A program made the position numbers and the translations under genes. The notes below the pieces were generated by a model, which saw nothing but the letters and a program-made list of their open reading frames with translations, ran no database searches and was not told the origin of the DNA. Shown here in pieces: positions 1 through 7,856 of a stretch of 64,000 bases of DNA (within the stretch, counting starts at the first letter, position 1; every line of letters starts with the position of its first letter). The stretch comes from Pseudoalteromonas shioyasakiensis (GTDB lineage Bacteria; Pseudomonadota; Gammaproteobacteria; Enterobacterales; Alteromonadaceae), in contig NZ_LRUE01000013.1 in assembly GCF_001550135.1 (NCBI RefSeq), forward strand, positions 1 through 64,000, written 5' to 3'.

Positions 1-2
1 CC

Positions 3-40
3 AATGCCAGTCAGTTAAGCTGACTGGCATTTCTTTTTTT
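3..40 (+). terminator. Hairpin at the left IS end, terminator-like
   Basis: Perfect 12-bp stem (3-14 / 20-31) with a 5-base loop, followed by a T-rich run to about position 40. In the plus direction it has the form of a Rho-independent terminator facing transcription that enters the element from the left, which would be antisense to the transposase. Protection from read-through is an inference. Confidence 0.6.
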
Positions 41-1399
41 ATGTGGGTACTTTGATGGCTTAGGCTTTATCGCTCTTGGGTATCGCCTATCTTCTCTTCT
101 AGGTGGCAGTTTAAATAGTCTCAGCGTACCTAACAGATGCTCCCAGTGAATTGGAATATTACCGGGGCTCATAATTGATATTGATGAAAAGTATTGAATA
201 ACTGCCATCGAGCAGCTTGAGAAACTGAGTTGGTTAGGCCATATTCCTTCAGCTTTTGCTGCTAGGGTCATCAACCTTCGAATTAAATTGTATGCGAGGA
301 GGATCCCCCATAGCTCCTGTCTAACCATATCAGGGCGCTTACTCCGAAGGTGGTATGTGCTATCTAGCATTGTTTGCTTTATTTCTCGATACCCTAATTC
401 TATTTCCCAGCGATGGCTGTATAAATCAACTATTTCGCTACTTGGAAAACGAAGTCTATCTACCATCGAGGTTAATATTCGGTAATTTTTACCTTTTATG
501 GTTTTACTAACCAGTCTTGCTTTAATAACTTCGGGAACATCGGGGAAATTCTTTTGCGCATGCTTAGTGGTTTTGAGCTCAATTATCAGGTCATTGTTAC
601 CAACCTTAGAAACGACTTCGTATTGTAAATCAGGTCTTGCAGGTATTAGCCAATGCCTTTCTTCTCCAGTGCTGTGCCATCGATTTAACAAGCCCAGTGA
701 ATAGTACCCTTTATCAAACATGGTCAACGAGTGGTTAGGTGTACGCTCAATCAGTCGTTCAGCAAGCTTCATTTCATTCGTCTTATAGTTATCAAACTCA
801 CTGCTTATCAGTTGGTGGCTGGTGAGTTCCATATGACAAACCATGCGAATTTGTGGGAATCCTGTATCACCATATTGGTTGCTAGCCGATGAGAATGCTT
901 CACGATTCTCATCTGAATCGGCCGTACGCCAAACAACACCATCAACCGCTAATAAATTTAACCCAGCCCACGTGTCAAACTCTTCTGTATGGTACATATT
1001 ATCAGCAGCTTTATTAAAGACTTGCTTAACGGGGTCATCACCTAATCGCTGGCGAGCTTGAACCATGGCACTCGGGGCGACTAACTGATTTTTGCCAGGC
1101 AGCATAATGTCTAGTTTATTCGCAATATTCCAGACAGATTCTTTACGAAATAATGCCATGCCAATAACAGACCAAAGCACAGCTTCTAAAGGCAACCTGC
1201 GCTTTCTAACTGTGGCTACTCCAGCTTGTTGAAAGCCTTGTTCAATCAGGTCAGAAGATAAAATTTCAGATAATTTTTCAAACGTGTGATAACGAGTGCT
1301 TTCTTCGAAAGCAGAATGAAGAGCTTGTTCTATATTCACAAAAAAATCCGTAGTTAGTTGCCTAACTACGGATTGTGCATGATCATTCTGATCGGTCAA
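11..1399 (-). CDS. IS4-family DDE transposase
   Basis: 462-residue transposase that cuts and joins the ends of its insertion sequence. The DDE residues sit in recognisable contexts: the first Asp in LLAVDGVVW, the second in MFDKGYYS, and the Glu within the IS4 signature Y-(2)-R-(3)-E-(6)-K, read as [15 protein letters not shown]. The reading frame is open throughout, so the protein is probably functional. The start is a TTG, because an in-frame TAA lies five codons upstream and no ATG occurs near the N terminus. The stop codon falls inside the left inverted repeat, so gene and element end share bases. The neighbouring gene, metK, is unrelated housekeeping. Confidence 0.9.
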   Translation of the reverse strand: MTDQNDHAQSVVRQLTTDFFVNIEQALHSAFEESTRYHTFEKLSEILSSDLIEQGFQQAGVATVRKRRLPLEAVLWSVIGMALFRKESVWNIANKLDIMLPGKNQLVAPSAMVQARQRLGDDPVKQVFNKAADNMYHTEEFDTWAGLNLLAVDGVVWRTADSDENREAFSSASNQYGDTGFPQIRMVCHMELTSHQLISSEFDNYKTNEMKLAERLIERTPNHSLTMFDKGYYSLGLLNRWHSTGEERHWLIPARPDLQYEVVSKVGNNDLIIELKTTKHAQKNFPDVPEVIKARLVSKTIKGKNYRILTSMVDRLRFPSSEIVDLYSHRWEIELGYREIKQTMLDSTYHLRSKRPDMVRQELWGILLAYNLIRRLMTLAAKAEGIWPNQLSFSSCSMAVIQYFSSISIMSPGNIPIHWEHLLGTLRLFKLPPRREDRRYPRAIKPKPSKYPHKKRNASQLN

Positions 1400-1462
1400 C
1401 TGATCAACTTCTTAACTGATCAGCATTAGCCAAAAGGCGCTTTTTTCATTTTATCAAACCTA

Positions 1463-2614
1463 TTACAGGCCTGCAGCTGCGCGAAGTGCGTCTGCTTTGT
1501 CTGTACGCTCCCAAGGGAACTCATCACGACCGAAGTGACCGTATGCCGCAGTCGGTTGATAGATAGGACGCTCAAGATCAAGCATTTGGATTAAGCCGTA
1601 AGGGCGTAGGTCGAAGTGCTCACGTACTAATTCGATTAGACGCGCTTCTTCTAATTTACCTGTACCAAATGTCTCGATGCTGATAGACGTTGGCTCTGCA
1701 ACACCGATAGCGTAAGAAACTTGTAGCTCACATTTGTCAGCAAGGCCAGCAGCAACCACGTTTTTAGCAACGTAACGAGCAGCATATGCAGCTGAACGGT
1801 CAACTTTTGATGGATCTTTACCAGAGAAAGCACCACCACCGTGACGAGCCATACCACCGTATGTATCAACGATGATTTTACGACCTGTAAGACCACAGTC
1901 ACCCATTGGGCCACCGATAACGAAACGGCCAGTTGGGTTGATGAAGAACTTAGTTGCGCTAGAGATTAGCTCGGCAGGAAGAACCGGCTTAATGATAGTT
2001 TCCATTACCGCTTCAACTAAGTCGTTTTGTGAGATTGAATCACAGTGTTGAGTTGAAAGAACAACGGCATCAATACCAACAGGCTTGCCATTTTCGTATG
2101 CAAACGTTACTTGAGATTTTGCATCTGGGCGTAACCAGTTAAGCTCACCGCTTTTACGAACTTCAGCTTGACGCTGAACTAGACGGTGTGAGTAAGTGAT
2201 TGGTGCAGGCATTAAAACGTCAGTTTCATTACATGCGTAACCGAACATTAGACCTTGGTCACCAGCGCCTTGCTCTTCAGGGCGAGCACGGTCAACACCT
2301 TGGTTGATGTCTGGAGATTGTTTACCGATAGTGTTTAGGATTGCACAAGAGTCAGCATCGAAACCCATGTCTGAGTGCGTGTAACCGATTTCACGTACTG
2401 TTTTACGTGTGATTTCTTCGATATCAACCCAAGCGCTAGTTGTGATTTCACCACCAACCATCACCATACCAGTCTTAACATAAGTCTCACATGCAACACG
2501 GGCATGAGAATCTTGCTCAAGGATAGCATCTAGAACCGCGTCAGAGATTTGGTCCGCGATTTTATCCGGATGACCTTCAGAAACAGATTCAGAAGTAAAT
2601 AAATGTTTTGCCAT
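1463..2614 (-). CDS. metK: S-adenosylmethionine synthetase MetK
   Basis: Makes S-adenosylmethionine from methionine and ATP in the cytoplasm. The 383-residue length is usual for the family. The N terminus [18 protein letters not shown] is the standard start and contains the HPDK ATP-binding segment; the glycine-rich [16 protein letters not shown] loop is present. An upstream ATG-less extension is possible, but the ATG at 2614 matches family members. It is divergent from tkt. A perfect 8-bp MetJ box lies about 110 bp upstream, so repression by MetJ with S-adenosylmethionine is likely. The IS4 element sits close to the 3' end, where the gene's own terminator would be expected. Confidence 0.97.
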   Translation of the reverse strand: MAKHLFTSESVSEGHPDKIADQISDAVLDAILEQDSHARVACETYVKTGMVMVGGEITTSAWVDIEEITRKTVREIGYTHSDMGFDADSCAILNTIGKQSPDINQGVDRARPEEQGAGDQGLMFGYACNETDVLMPAPITYSHRLVQRQAEVRKSGELNWLRPDAKSQVTFAYENGKPVGIDAVVLSTQHCDSISQNDLVEAVMETIIKPVLPAELISSATKFFINPTGRFVIGGPMGDCGLTGRKIIVDTYGGMARHGGGAFSGKDPSKVDRSAAYAARYVAKNVVAAGLADKCELQVSYAIGVAEPTSISIETFGTGKLEEARLIELVREHFDLRPYGLIQMLDLERPIYQPTAAYGHFGRDEFPWERTDKADALRAAAGL

Positions 2615-2716
2615 TGTATTTCTGCTCACAAATATTGCGCTTCACAAACGTCGGTAATAGCGCTAAAAAATTAAGGGGCGTATTTTATCTAAAACAAATA
2701 TGTTTGCATAGTAATT

Positions 2717-2740
2717 TTACGCCTAGACGTCTATTTAAAA
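2717..2740. promoter_or_regulatory. MetJ operator (met box) between metK and tkt
   Basis: Positions 2725-2732 read AGACGTCT, exactly the met-box consensus. The neighbouring 8-mers are degenerate, as is usual for tandem MetJ sites. A weaker box-like 8-mer (6 of 8) is at 2646-2653. The site lies in the divergent metK/tkt spacer; metK is the expected target. Confidence 0.75.
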
Positions 2741-2880
2741 TTACTAATAACGTATTGTTCTTAACAAACGCCCATAATTGGTGCATTTAATGCGGATTTT
2801 TAATTGCACTGTACCCTTACAATAAGTAAGAATGGGGCTTCATAAACAACCAGCGCAAATACATAAAGGTAGGAGAATTC

Positions 2881-4872
2881 ATGCCATCACGCAAAGAACT
2901 TGCAAATGCTATTCGCGTCTTATCAATGGACGCAGTACAACAGGCCAAATCTGGTCACCCTGGCGCCCCTATGGGCATGGCAGATATCGCAGAAGTACTA
3001 TGGCGCGATTATCTAAAGCACAATCCAACGAATCCAGAGTGGGCAGACCGAGATCGATTTATTCTTTCGAATGGCCACGGTTCAATGCTGATCTATTCTC
3101 TACTGCACTTAAGTGGCTATGACTTACCACTAGAGGAAATTAAAAACTTCCGTCAAATGCACTCAAAAACACCAGGTCACCCAGAGTATGGATATGCACC
3201 AGGTATTGAGACTACTACGGGTCCATTAGGTCAAGGGATCACAAATGCAGTGGGCATGGCAATTGCCGAAAAAGCGCTAGCTGCACAGTTTAACCGTGAA
3301 GGCCACGATATTGTTGATCACTTCACGTATGCATTCATGGGTGATGGCTGTTTAATGGAAGGTATTTCACACGAAGCCTGTTCATTAGCCGGTACATTAG
3401 GCCTAGGTAAACTAGTTGCATTTTGGGATGACAACGGCATCTCAATTGATGGTGAAGTAGAAGGTTGGTTCAGCGATGACACACCAGCGCGCTTCAAAGC
3501 ATATGGCTGGCACGTAGTTAGCGATGTTGATGGTCATAACCCTGATGCAATTCGCGCCGCTATCGAAGAAGCGCGTAGCATCACTGATAAGCCATCATTA
3601 ATCTGTTGTAAAACAGTGATTGGCTACGGTTCACCTAACAAGTCAGGTAGCCATGACTGTCACGGTGCACCACTAGGTGAAGACGAAATTAAAGCATCTC
3701 GTGAATTCCTAGGTTGGACTGGCGATGCATTTGAAATCCCAGCTGATATCTACAGCGAGTGGGATGGCAAAGAAAAAGGTAAGCAACTAGAAGCAAGCTG
3801 GGACGAAAAGTTTGCCGCTTACGCAAGTGCACACCCAGAACTTGCTGCTGAGTTTAAACGCCGTACAAATGGAGAGTTACCAGCTGATTGGGCTGAAAAG
3901 TCACAAGCTTACATCGAAGAGCTACAAGCAAACCCAGCAAACCCAGCAACACGTAAAGCATCACAAAATGCATTAAACGCGTTTGGCCCGTTACTACCAG
4001 AATTCATGGGTGGCTCTGCTGACCTTGCAGGTTCTAACTTAACACTTTGGGATGGCTCAAAAGGCCTAGAAGCTAACGATGCTAGCGGTAACTACATTTT
4101 CTACGGTGTACGTGAATTTGGTATGTCAGCGATCATGAATGGTATTGCATTACATAAAGGCTTTATTCCTTACGGTGCTACATTCTTAATGTTTATGGAA
4201 TACGCACGTAACGCAGTACGTATGGCCGCATTAATGAAGCAGCCAAGCATCTTCGTTTACACGCACGATTCAATTGGTTTAGGTGAAGATGGCCCAACGC
4301 ACCAACCAGTAGAGCAAATTGCAAGCATGCGTTTAACGCCTAATCTAGTGAACTGGCGTCCATGTGACCAAGTTGAGTCTGCGATTGCATGGCAACAAGC
4401 TATTGAGCGTAAAGATGGCCCAACGTCACTGATTTTCACTCGCCAAGGCCTAGAGCAACAAACGCGTACCGCACAGCAGTTAGCAGATGTGAAAAAAGGT
4501 GGTTACGTACTTAGCTGTGACGGTGAGCCAGAGCTTATCCTTATTGCAACAGGTTCTGAAGTACAGCTTGCACAAGATGCCGCTGCAGAACTTCGTTCAC
4601 AAGGTAAAAAAGTACGCGTGGTATCTATGCCTTCAACTGATTTATTTGATGAGCAAGACGCTGCCTATAAAGAAAGCGTACTACCAGCAAGCGTTACACG
4701 CCGCGTAGCAATCGAAGCGGGTATCGCAGACTACTGGTACAAATATGTAGGTCTAAACGGCGCAGTAGTTGGCATGACGACCTTCGGTGAGTCAGCACCT
4801 GCAGGCGAGTTATTCAAGCACTTTGGTTTCACTGTTGAAAACATCGTAAACAAAGCAAACGCCTTGTTCTAA
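2881..4872 (+). CDS. tkt: Transketolase
   Basis: Thiamine-diphosphate enzyme of the non-oxidative pentose phosphate pathway, moving two-carbon units between sugar phosphates. The 663 residues match the family length. Typical segments are visible: [14 protein letters not shown] near the N terminus, the thiamine-diphosphate motif beginning at GDGCLMEG (about residue 155), and [16 protein letters not shown] in the pyrimidine-binding domain. A clear Shine-Dalgarno (AGGAG) precedes the ATG. A strong terminator follows, so the gene is probably monocistronic. It is divergent from metK and separated from the epd-pgk-fba cluster by about 40 kb, though its erythrose-4-phosphate product is the Epd substrate. 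Confidence 0.97.
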   Translation: MPSRKELANAIRVLSMDAVQQAKSGHPGAPMGMADIAEVLWRDYLKHNPTNPEWADRDRFILSNGHGSMLIYSLLHLSGYDLPLEEIKNFRQMHSKTPGHPEYGYAPGIETTTGPLGQGITNAVGMAIAEKALAAQFNREGHDIVDHFTYAFMGDGCLMEGISHEACSLAGTLGLGKLVAFWDDNGISIDGEVEGWFSDDTPARFKAYGWHVVSDVDGHNPDAIRAAIEEARSITDKPSLICCKTVIGYGSPNKSGSHDCHGAPLGEDEIKASREFLGWTGDAFEIPADIYSEWDGKEKGKQLEASWDEKFAAYASAHPELAAEFKRRTNGELPADWAEKSQAYIEELQANPANPATRKASQNALNAFGPLLPEFMGGSADLAGSNLTLWDGSKGLEANDASGNYIFYGVREFGMSAIMNGIALHKGFIPYGATFLMFMEYARNAVRMAALMKQPSIFVYTHDSIGLGEDGPTHQPVEQIASMRLTPNLVNWRPCDQVESAIAWQQAIERKDGPTSLIFTRQGLEQQTRTAQQLADVKKGGYVLSCDGEPELILIATGSEVQLAQDAAAELRSQGKKVRVVSMPSTDLFDEQDAAYKESVLPASVTRRVAIEAGIADYWYKYVGLNGAVVGMTTFGESAPAGELFKHFGFTVENIVNKANALF

Positions 4873-4891
4873 GCTTTAGTCGCTAAAATTT

Positions 4892-4929
4892 AAAAGCCCG
4901 CCCTGTAAAACCACAGCGCGGGTTTTTTT
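4892..4929 (+). terminator. Terminator after tkt
   Basis: Stem CCCGC (4897-4901) with GCGGG (4918-4922), flanked by an A-run and a run of seven T residues. It lies 20 bases after the tkt stop. Confidence 0.85.
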
Positions 4930-4940
4930 GTGTTTGACTG

Positions 4941-4975
4941 GTAGGTTGGGTAGAACGGAGTGAAACCCAACACAT
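4941..4975. repeat. REP-like palindromic unit
   Basis: GTTGGGT at 4945-4951 pairs with ACCCAAC at 4965-4971 around a 13-base loop, just after the tkt terminator. The GTAGGTTGGGT...ACCCAAC form resembles a widespread class of bacterial repetitive extragenic palindromes. Only one copy is in the window and no REP-associated transposase is seen, so the class is inferred. Confidence 0.5.
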
Positions 4976-5132
4976 TCACTATAAACCTCACTCCTCGTGA
5001 TGTGCTAAAGAACTCTCTTCAATTATCACATCATGCAAGTTGTTAAGCTTTCCTAATGTGTTGTAAGAGATTAGTTAATAGGGGCTTTTTGCTATATTAT
5101 CGTCCAGTCAAAGTAATATTTAAGGAATGAAA

Positions 5133-5807
5133 ATGAAATGGTTGTATATGCTGGCTTTACTGTTAGCTAGTTTTAATAGCTTTGCTTTATGTTTTGATAT
5201 GCCGTTTTTTCGAGTGGGTGTTTGTGGAGACGATCTTGAAAGTATTAGTATCGATTTGCCATTTATTTTATGGGTGCTTGCGGTTGTTTTCTTTGGGCAG
5301 TTATTAGTAAAAAGCAAGGTTAATGCTTACTTACTATCTTTACTTTTTATTCTCTCTCTACCACTTAGCCCAATTGTTCTTTTAGTGACTTACAGCTTTA
5401 AGTTAATTAGTAGAAATTATAAAAAAGTGCTGAGAAAAAGTGAGCAAGAAGATACTCAAGAAGTGGAGGAAAAAAGCTTTTCTCTTTCTGACCAAAGCAC
5501 TTTGATGATCGGTGAATATACATTTAATTACGAAGAAAAAAGCATTTCAAAAGATGAGCAAGTAACTTATTTAGAACCAAAAATGATGCAAGTACTTAGC
5601 TATCTAATAGAACAACAACCTAGAGTCGTCAGCTTAGAAGAGCTACACAGCAATGTTTGGCAAAATCAAATAGTCACCGACACTGCTATTCGCCGAGTAA
5701 TTAGTAAGTTGCGAAATGCCTTTTCAGATACTGATACAAAAAACCCTAAATATATAAAGTCCCAGATGAAAAGAGGGTATCAATTTATAGCTGAAGTTTT
5801 TAGCTAA
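5133..5807 (+). CDS. Membrane-anchored regulator with C-terminal winged helix (inverted ToxR/CadC-like)
   Basis: 224 residues. Three hydrophobic segments (about 1-18, 42-60 and 66-90) come first, with two cysteines in the short loop after the first. A charged linker follows, then a C-terminal OmpR/ToxR-type winged-helix domain (about 125-224) with the expected LEPKMMQVLSYL, DTAIRRVISKLR and KRGYQF segments. ToxR and CadC have the opposite order, with DNA binding at the N terminus. The start at 5133 is preferred because AAGGA lies 7 bases upstream; the ATG at 5127 touches the Shine-Dalgarno. The target is unknown. Three ordinary membrane passes with the N terminus inside would place the DNA-binding domain outside, so one segment may be re-entrant or the N terminus may be periplasmic. 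Confidence 0.75.
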   Translation: MKWLYMLALLLASFNSFALCFDMPFFRVGVCGDDLESISIDLPFILWVLAVVFFGQLLVKSKVNAYLLSLLFILSLPLSPIVLLVTYSFKLISRNYKKVLRKSEQEDTQEVEEKSFSLSDQSTLMIGEYTFNYEEKSISKDEQVTYLEPKMMQVLSYLIEQQPRVVSLEELHSNVWQNQIVTDTAIRRVISKLRNAFSDTDTKNPKYIKSQMKRGYQFIAEVFS

Positions 5808-5910
5808 CTTTTTGATTTATAGGTATTGTTATTGGTGTGATTATAGTTATAACTTTGGTTATAAGTAAGTGATGATTAAGTAATGGCTAAATTATGGTGT
5901 AATTTTCAGA

Positions 5911-5930
5911 GTCATTTAAATTGAAATGAC
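5911..5930. promoter_or_regulatory. Candidate operator dyad before the partner gene
   Basis: GTCATTT (5911-5917) and AAATGAC (5924-5930) form a perfect 7-6-7 inverted repeat 50 bp upstream of the second gene of the regulator pair. Use as a binding site is inferred from position and symmetry only. Confidence 0.35.
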
Positions 5931-5980
5931 AGAGGCAGTTGCTTGCTTCTTTTTACTTTTAATTTAATAAGGAAATGACC

Positions 5981-6307
5981 ATGAAATACATCATTACAGC
6001 AATCACTTTAATATCTATGACAGCACTTACTTTTTACGCACTAAATACAAGTCAGTGTATATCGTTTGATCTTTTATTAGTCGACGTTGCTTTCGGAAGC
6101 TGCGAATTGAAGGCTGAAAATACGAGCTTGTTATCGTACCTTATTCTCGCTGGTTGGCTAATTTGTAATTTCTTATATGGTAAGTTTTACATTAATGGAA
6201 CATCTCCAAGAGTATTAACCCCATTGTTGTTTATTGTTGGTCTACCTGGAACTTTCTTTGTTTTCTTACTTGCTCAGTTTATTAAAGATAATAAAAAGCC
6301 AGCTTAA
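5981..6307 (+). CDS. Small membrane protein related to the upstream regulator's membrane module
   Basis: 108 residues, three hydrophobic segments, no DNA-binding domain. It follows the plan of the preceding protein's N-terminal half: first segment, cysteine pair in a short loop with a shared Phe-Asp and Val, second segment, then a third segment with a Leu-Pro kink. LLFIVGLP here lines up with LLFILSLP there, and the C-terminal tail is basic. Both genes have the same start layout, a Shine-Dalgarno abutting one ATG and an in-frame ATG six bases later; the second is preferred. I infer duplication or a partner role like ToxS for ToxR. No known family recognised. Confidence 0.65.
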   Translation: MKYIITAITLISMTALTFYALNTSQCISFDLLLVDVAFGSCELKAENTSLLSYLILAGWLICNFLYGKFYINGTSPRVLTPLLFIVGLPGTFFVFLLAQFIKDNKKPA

Positions 6308-6398
6308 ATAATGGTTTTAATTGAATAATCTTCAGTTGCTGCGCACTTGAAATTCGGGCAGGGTGGATTAGATTTAAAACAAAACAACAGGAGTGAGG

Positions 6399-6710
6399 AT
6401 GTCTCAGTTTGATAATGTAAGTGTGCTGAAAAAAGCCAATGTGTATTTTGACGGTAAAGTGTCTAGCCGTACTGTGGTATTTGCTGATGGCAGCACGAAG
6501 ACGTTAGGCTTTATGCAACCAGGTGAGTTTGAGTTTGCTACGAGCAAAAAAGAGTTGATGGAGCTTAACGGTGGCAGTTGGCAAGTGCTTTTACCCGGTG
6601 AGAGTGAATGGCAAACAATGCAAGCTGGAGAGTCATTTACCGTTGATGCAAATGTTACCTTTCTAGTAAAGGTCAGCGAGTTTGCTGACTACTGTTGTTC
6701 GTACAGTTAA
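6399..6710 (+). CDS. ppnP: Pyrimidine/purine nucleoside phosphorylase PpnP
   Basis: 103-residue single-domain cupin of the DUF1255/YaiE family, which phosphorolyses several nucleosides to free base and ribose 1-phosphate. Recognisable segments are the N-terminal [16 protein letters not shown], the [10 protein letters not shown] turn and the C-terminal FADYCCSY. The ATG at 6399 is chosen over a GTG at 6393 because of the AGGAG at 6388-6392 and because the family begins at about this residue. A terminator follows within 25 bases, so the gene stands alone. Confidence 0.88.
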   Translation: MSQFDNVSVLKKANVYFDGKVSSRTVVFADGSTKTLGFMQPGEFEFATSKKELMELNGGSWQVLLPGESEWQTMQAGESFTVDANVTFLVKVSEFADYCCSYS

Positions 6711-6732
6711 TGAGCAGTTGTTAACCTCTCTG

Positions 6733-6757
6733 AAAAGCCCGTGTGATGCGGGCTTTT
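6733..6757 (+). terminator. Terminator after ppnP
   Basis: Nine-base arms AAAAGCCCG (6733-6741) and CGGGCTTTT (6749-6757) around a 7-base loop. The stem ends in its own T-run and has a matching A-run, so it could work in both directions. Confidence 0.8.
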
Positions 6758-6892
6758 GCATATTTTATCCGCAACGCATGATCTAAATCATCTGTGGTTA
6801 CAATCAATTACTAATTATCTGCAAATTTCGCTTGTGTTAATTCAATTCGCCCCCAATACTAACTGTGAGGTAACAAGAAAAAAGGATACCCT

Positions 6893-7249
6893 ATGAAGAT
6901 TAATATTTCTGGTCATCATGTTGACGTTACTGAGGCTGTTAGAGCTCATATCAACGAGAAGTTCTCGAAAATTGCTAGCCATTTTCCATCATTAATATCA
7001 CTCGATATTATTCTTTCAAAAGAACACAATAAGTATCAGGCTGAGATTAGTACAACCTATGAAGGCGCACGTTTATCTGTAAAAGCTGAAGATGATGTGA
7101 TGTACCCAGCTATCGCAGGTGCTGCAAAAAAACTAGATGCATCACTTAAACATCGTAAAGGGCAAATGAAAGCCAAACTACACGAAAAGCCGGTCAGTAC
7201 AACACCGGAAATTGCCCACGAAATCATTCAGGAAATGAACCTGAGCTAA
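6893..7249 (+). CDS. hpf: Ribosome hibernation factor, HPF/RaiA (YfiA) family
   Basis: 118-residue protein that binds the 30S decoding region in resting cells and keeps ribosomes inactive. It opens MKINISGHHVDVTEAVRAHI, standard for the family, and has the LDIILSKEHNKYQAEI strand and the basic KHRKGQMKAK helix. It carries a C-terminal tail of about 20 residues beyond the core, nearer in length to RaiA than to short HPF. Whether it dimerises ribosomes (HPF) or blocks dimers (RaiA) cannot be decided from sequence. It is not next to rpoN, where many hpf genes lie. The ATG is preceded by AAAAGGA. Confidence 0.85.
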   Translation: MKINISGHHVDVTEAVRAHINEKFSKIASHFPSLISLDIILSKEHNKYQAEISTTYEGARLSVKAEDDVMYPAIAGAAKKLDASLKHRKGQMKAKLHEKPVSTTPEIAHEIIQEMNLS

Positions 7250-7293
7250 TTACAGAGCACTAGCCTAAGCGGCTAGACTTAAAACTAAATCTG

Positions 7294-7328
7294 AAAAAGC
7301 CAACCGTTGCGAAACGCTTGGCTTTTTT
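7294..7328 (+). terminator. Terminator after hpf
   Basis: Outer stem AAGCCAA with TTGGCTT and an inner CGTT-GCGA-AACG helix capped by a GNRA-type loop, followed by six T residues (7323-7328). Confidence 0.85.
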
Positions 7329-7348
7329 GGTTTTAATATTTAACTATT

Positions 7349-7434
7349 AGCCGTCAGCCGTCAGCCGTCAGCCGTCAGCCGTCAGCCGTCAGCCGTCAGC
7401 CGTCAGCCGTCAGCCGTCAGCCGTCAGCCGTCAG
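7349..7434. repeat. 7-bp tandem array, unit AGCCGTC, about 12 copies
   Basis: About 12.3 perfect head-to-tail copies in the spacer between hpf and the Nramp-family gene. The array runs straight into the sequence GTCAGATT, which recurs near 7584 and 9127 in front of the GTTAGCGAG module. The copies are identical, which suggests recent slippage. Confidence 0.95.
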
Positions 7435-7642
7435 ATTGAAGTTCCAAAAGTTAGCGAGTTGCTAGGGGAAAGAGTAAAGGTATTGAGTTAGAAAGAGTAA
7501 AGGGGAAAGTTTGCGAGTTTGAGACGTAGGAGGCGTTTTAACGCCGAACAAAAATGGAGATATTAGATATCAGTCGTTAGAAGTCAGATTAAAAAACCAA
7601 AGAGTAGCGAGTTACTTGACACAAGTGGTAGGCAGTCTAGTG
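7432..7642. repeat. Spacer with degenerate GTCAGATT / GTTAGCGAG modules
   Basis: No credible gene. Two degenerate copies of a module of about 45 bp (GTCAGATT, a short variable stretch, then an AGCGAGTT core; the first copy continues with GGGGAAAGAGTAAAG) begin near 7432 and 7584. Similar copies recur after the Nramp-family gene and after recA. Confidence 0.6.
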
Positions 7643-7790
7643 TTGCTAACTTGCTAACTTGCTAACTTGCTAACTTGCTAACTTGCTAACTTGCTAACTT
7701 GCTAACTTGCTAACTTGCTAACTTGCTAACTTGCTAACTTGCTAACTTGCTAACTTGCTAACTTGCTAACTTGCTAACTTGCTAACTTGC
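7643..7790. repeat. 8-bp tandem array, unit TTGCTAAC, about 18.5 copies
   Basis: Perfect tandem copies ending 66 bp before the predicted ATG of the Nramp-family gene. The reverse complement unit GTTAGCAA resembles the dispersed GTTAGCGAG module and the GTTAGAAA array at 9208-9340. It may affect expression of the gene downstream; that is not shown. Confidence 0.95.
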
Positions 7791-7856
7791 TCAGCTTCCA
7801 ATCTCACACAAAACGCTGTAAGTTGCTTGTTACTAAGAATAAAACACACATAACTT

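Larger units (their letters stand above)
1..1429 (-). mobile_element. IS4-family insertion sequence
   Basis: An intact-looking insertion sequence with one transposase gene filling almost its whole length. Imperfect terminal inverted repeats are visible: positions 3-19 match the reverse complement of 1411-1427 at 14 of 17 positions, and the match may extend two bases outward. The left end is also a perfect 12-bp hairpin (3-14 with 20-31, loop 15-19) followed by a T-rich run. The left flank lies outside the window, so the target duplication and exact left boundary cannot be checked. It sits 33 bp from the metK stop codon. Confidence 0.85.

Noticed and set aside
2630-2880. SAM riboswitch before metK
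   Set aside because: No riboswitch fold is recognisable, and a perfect MetJ box is the normal control in gammaproteobacteria.
7349-7790. Tandem arrays as a CRISPR array
   Set aside because: Units are 7-8 bp, directly adjacent, with no unique spacers and no cas genes nearby.
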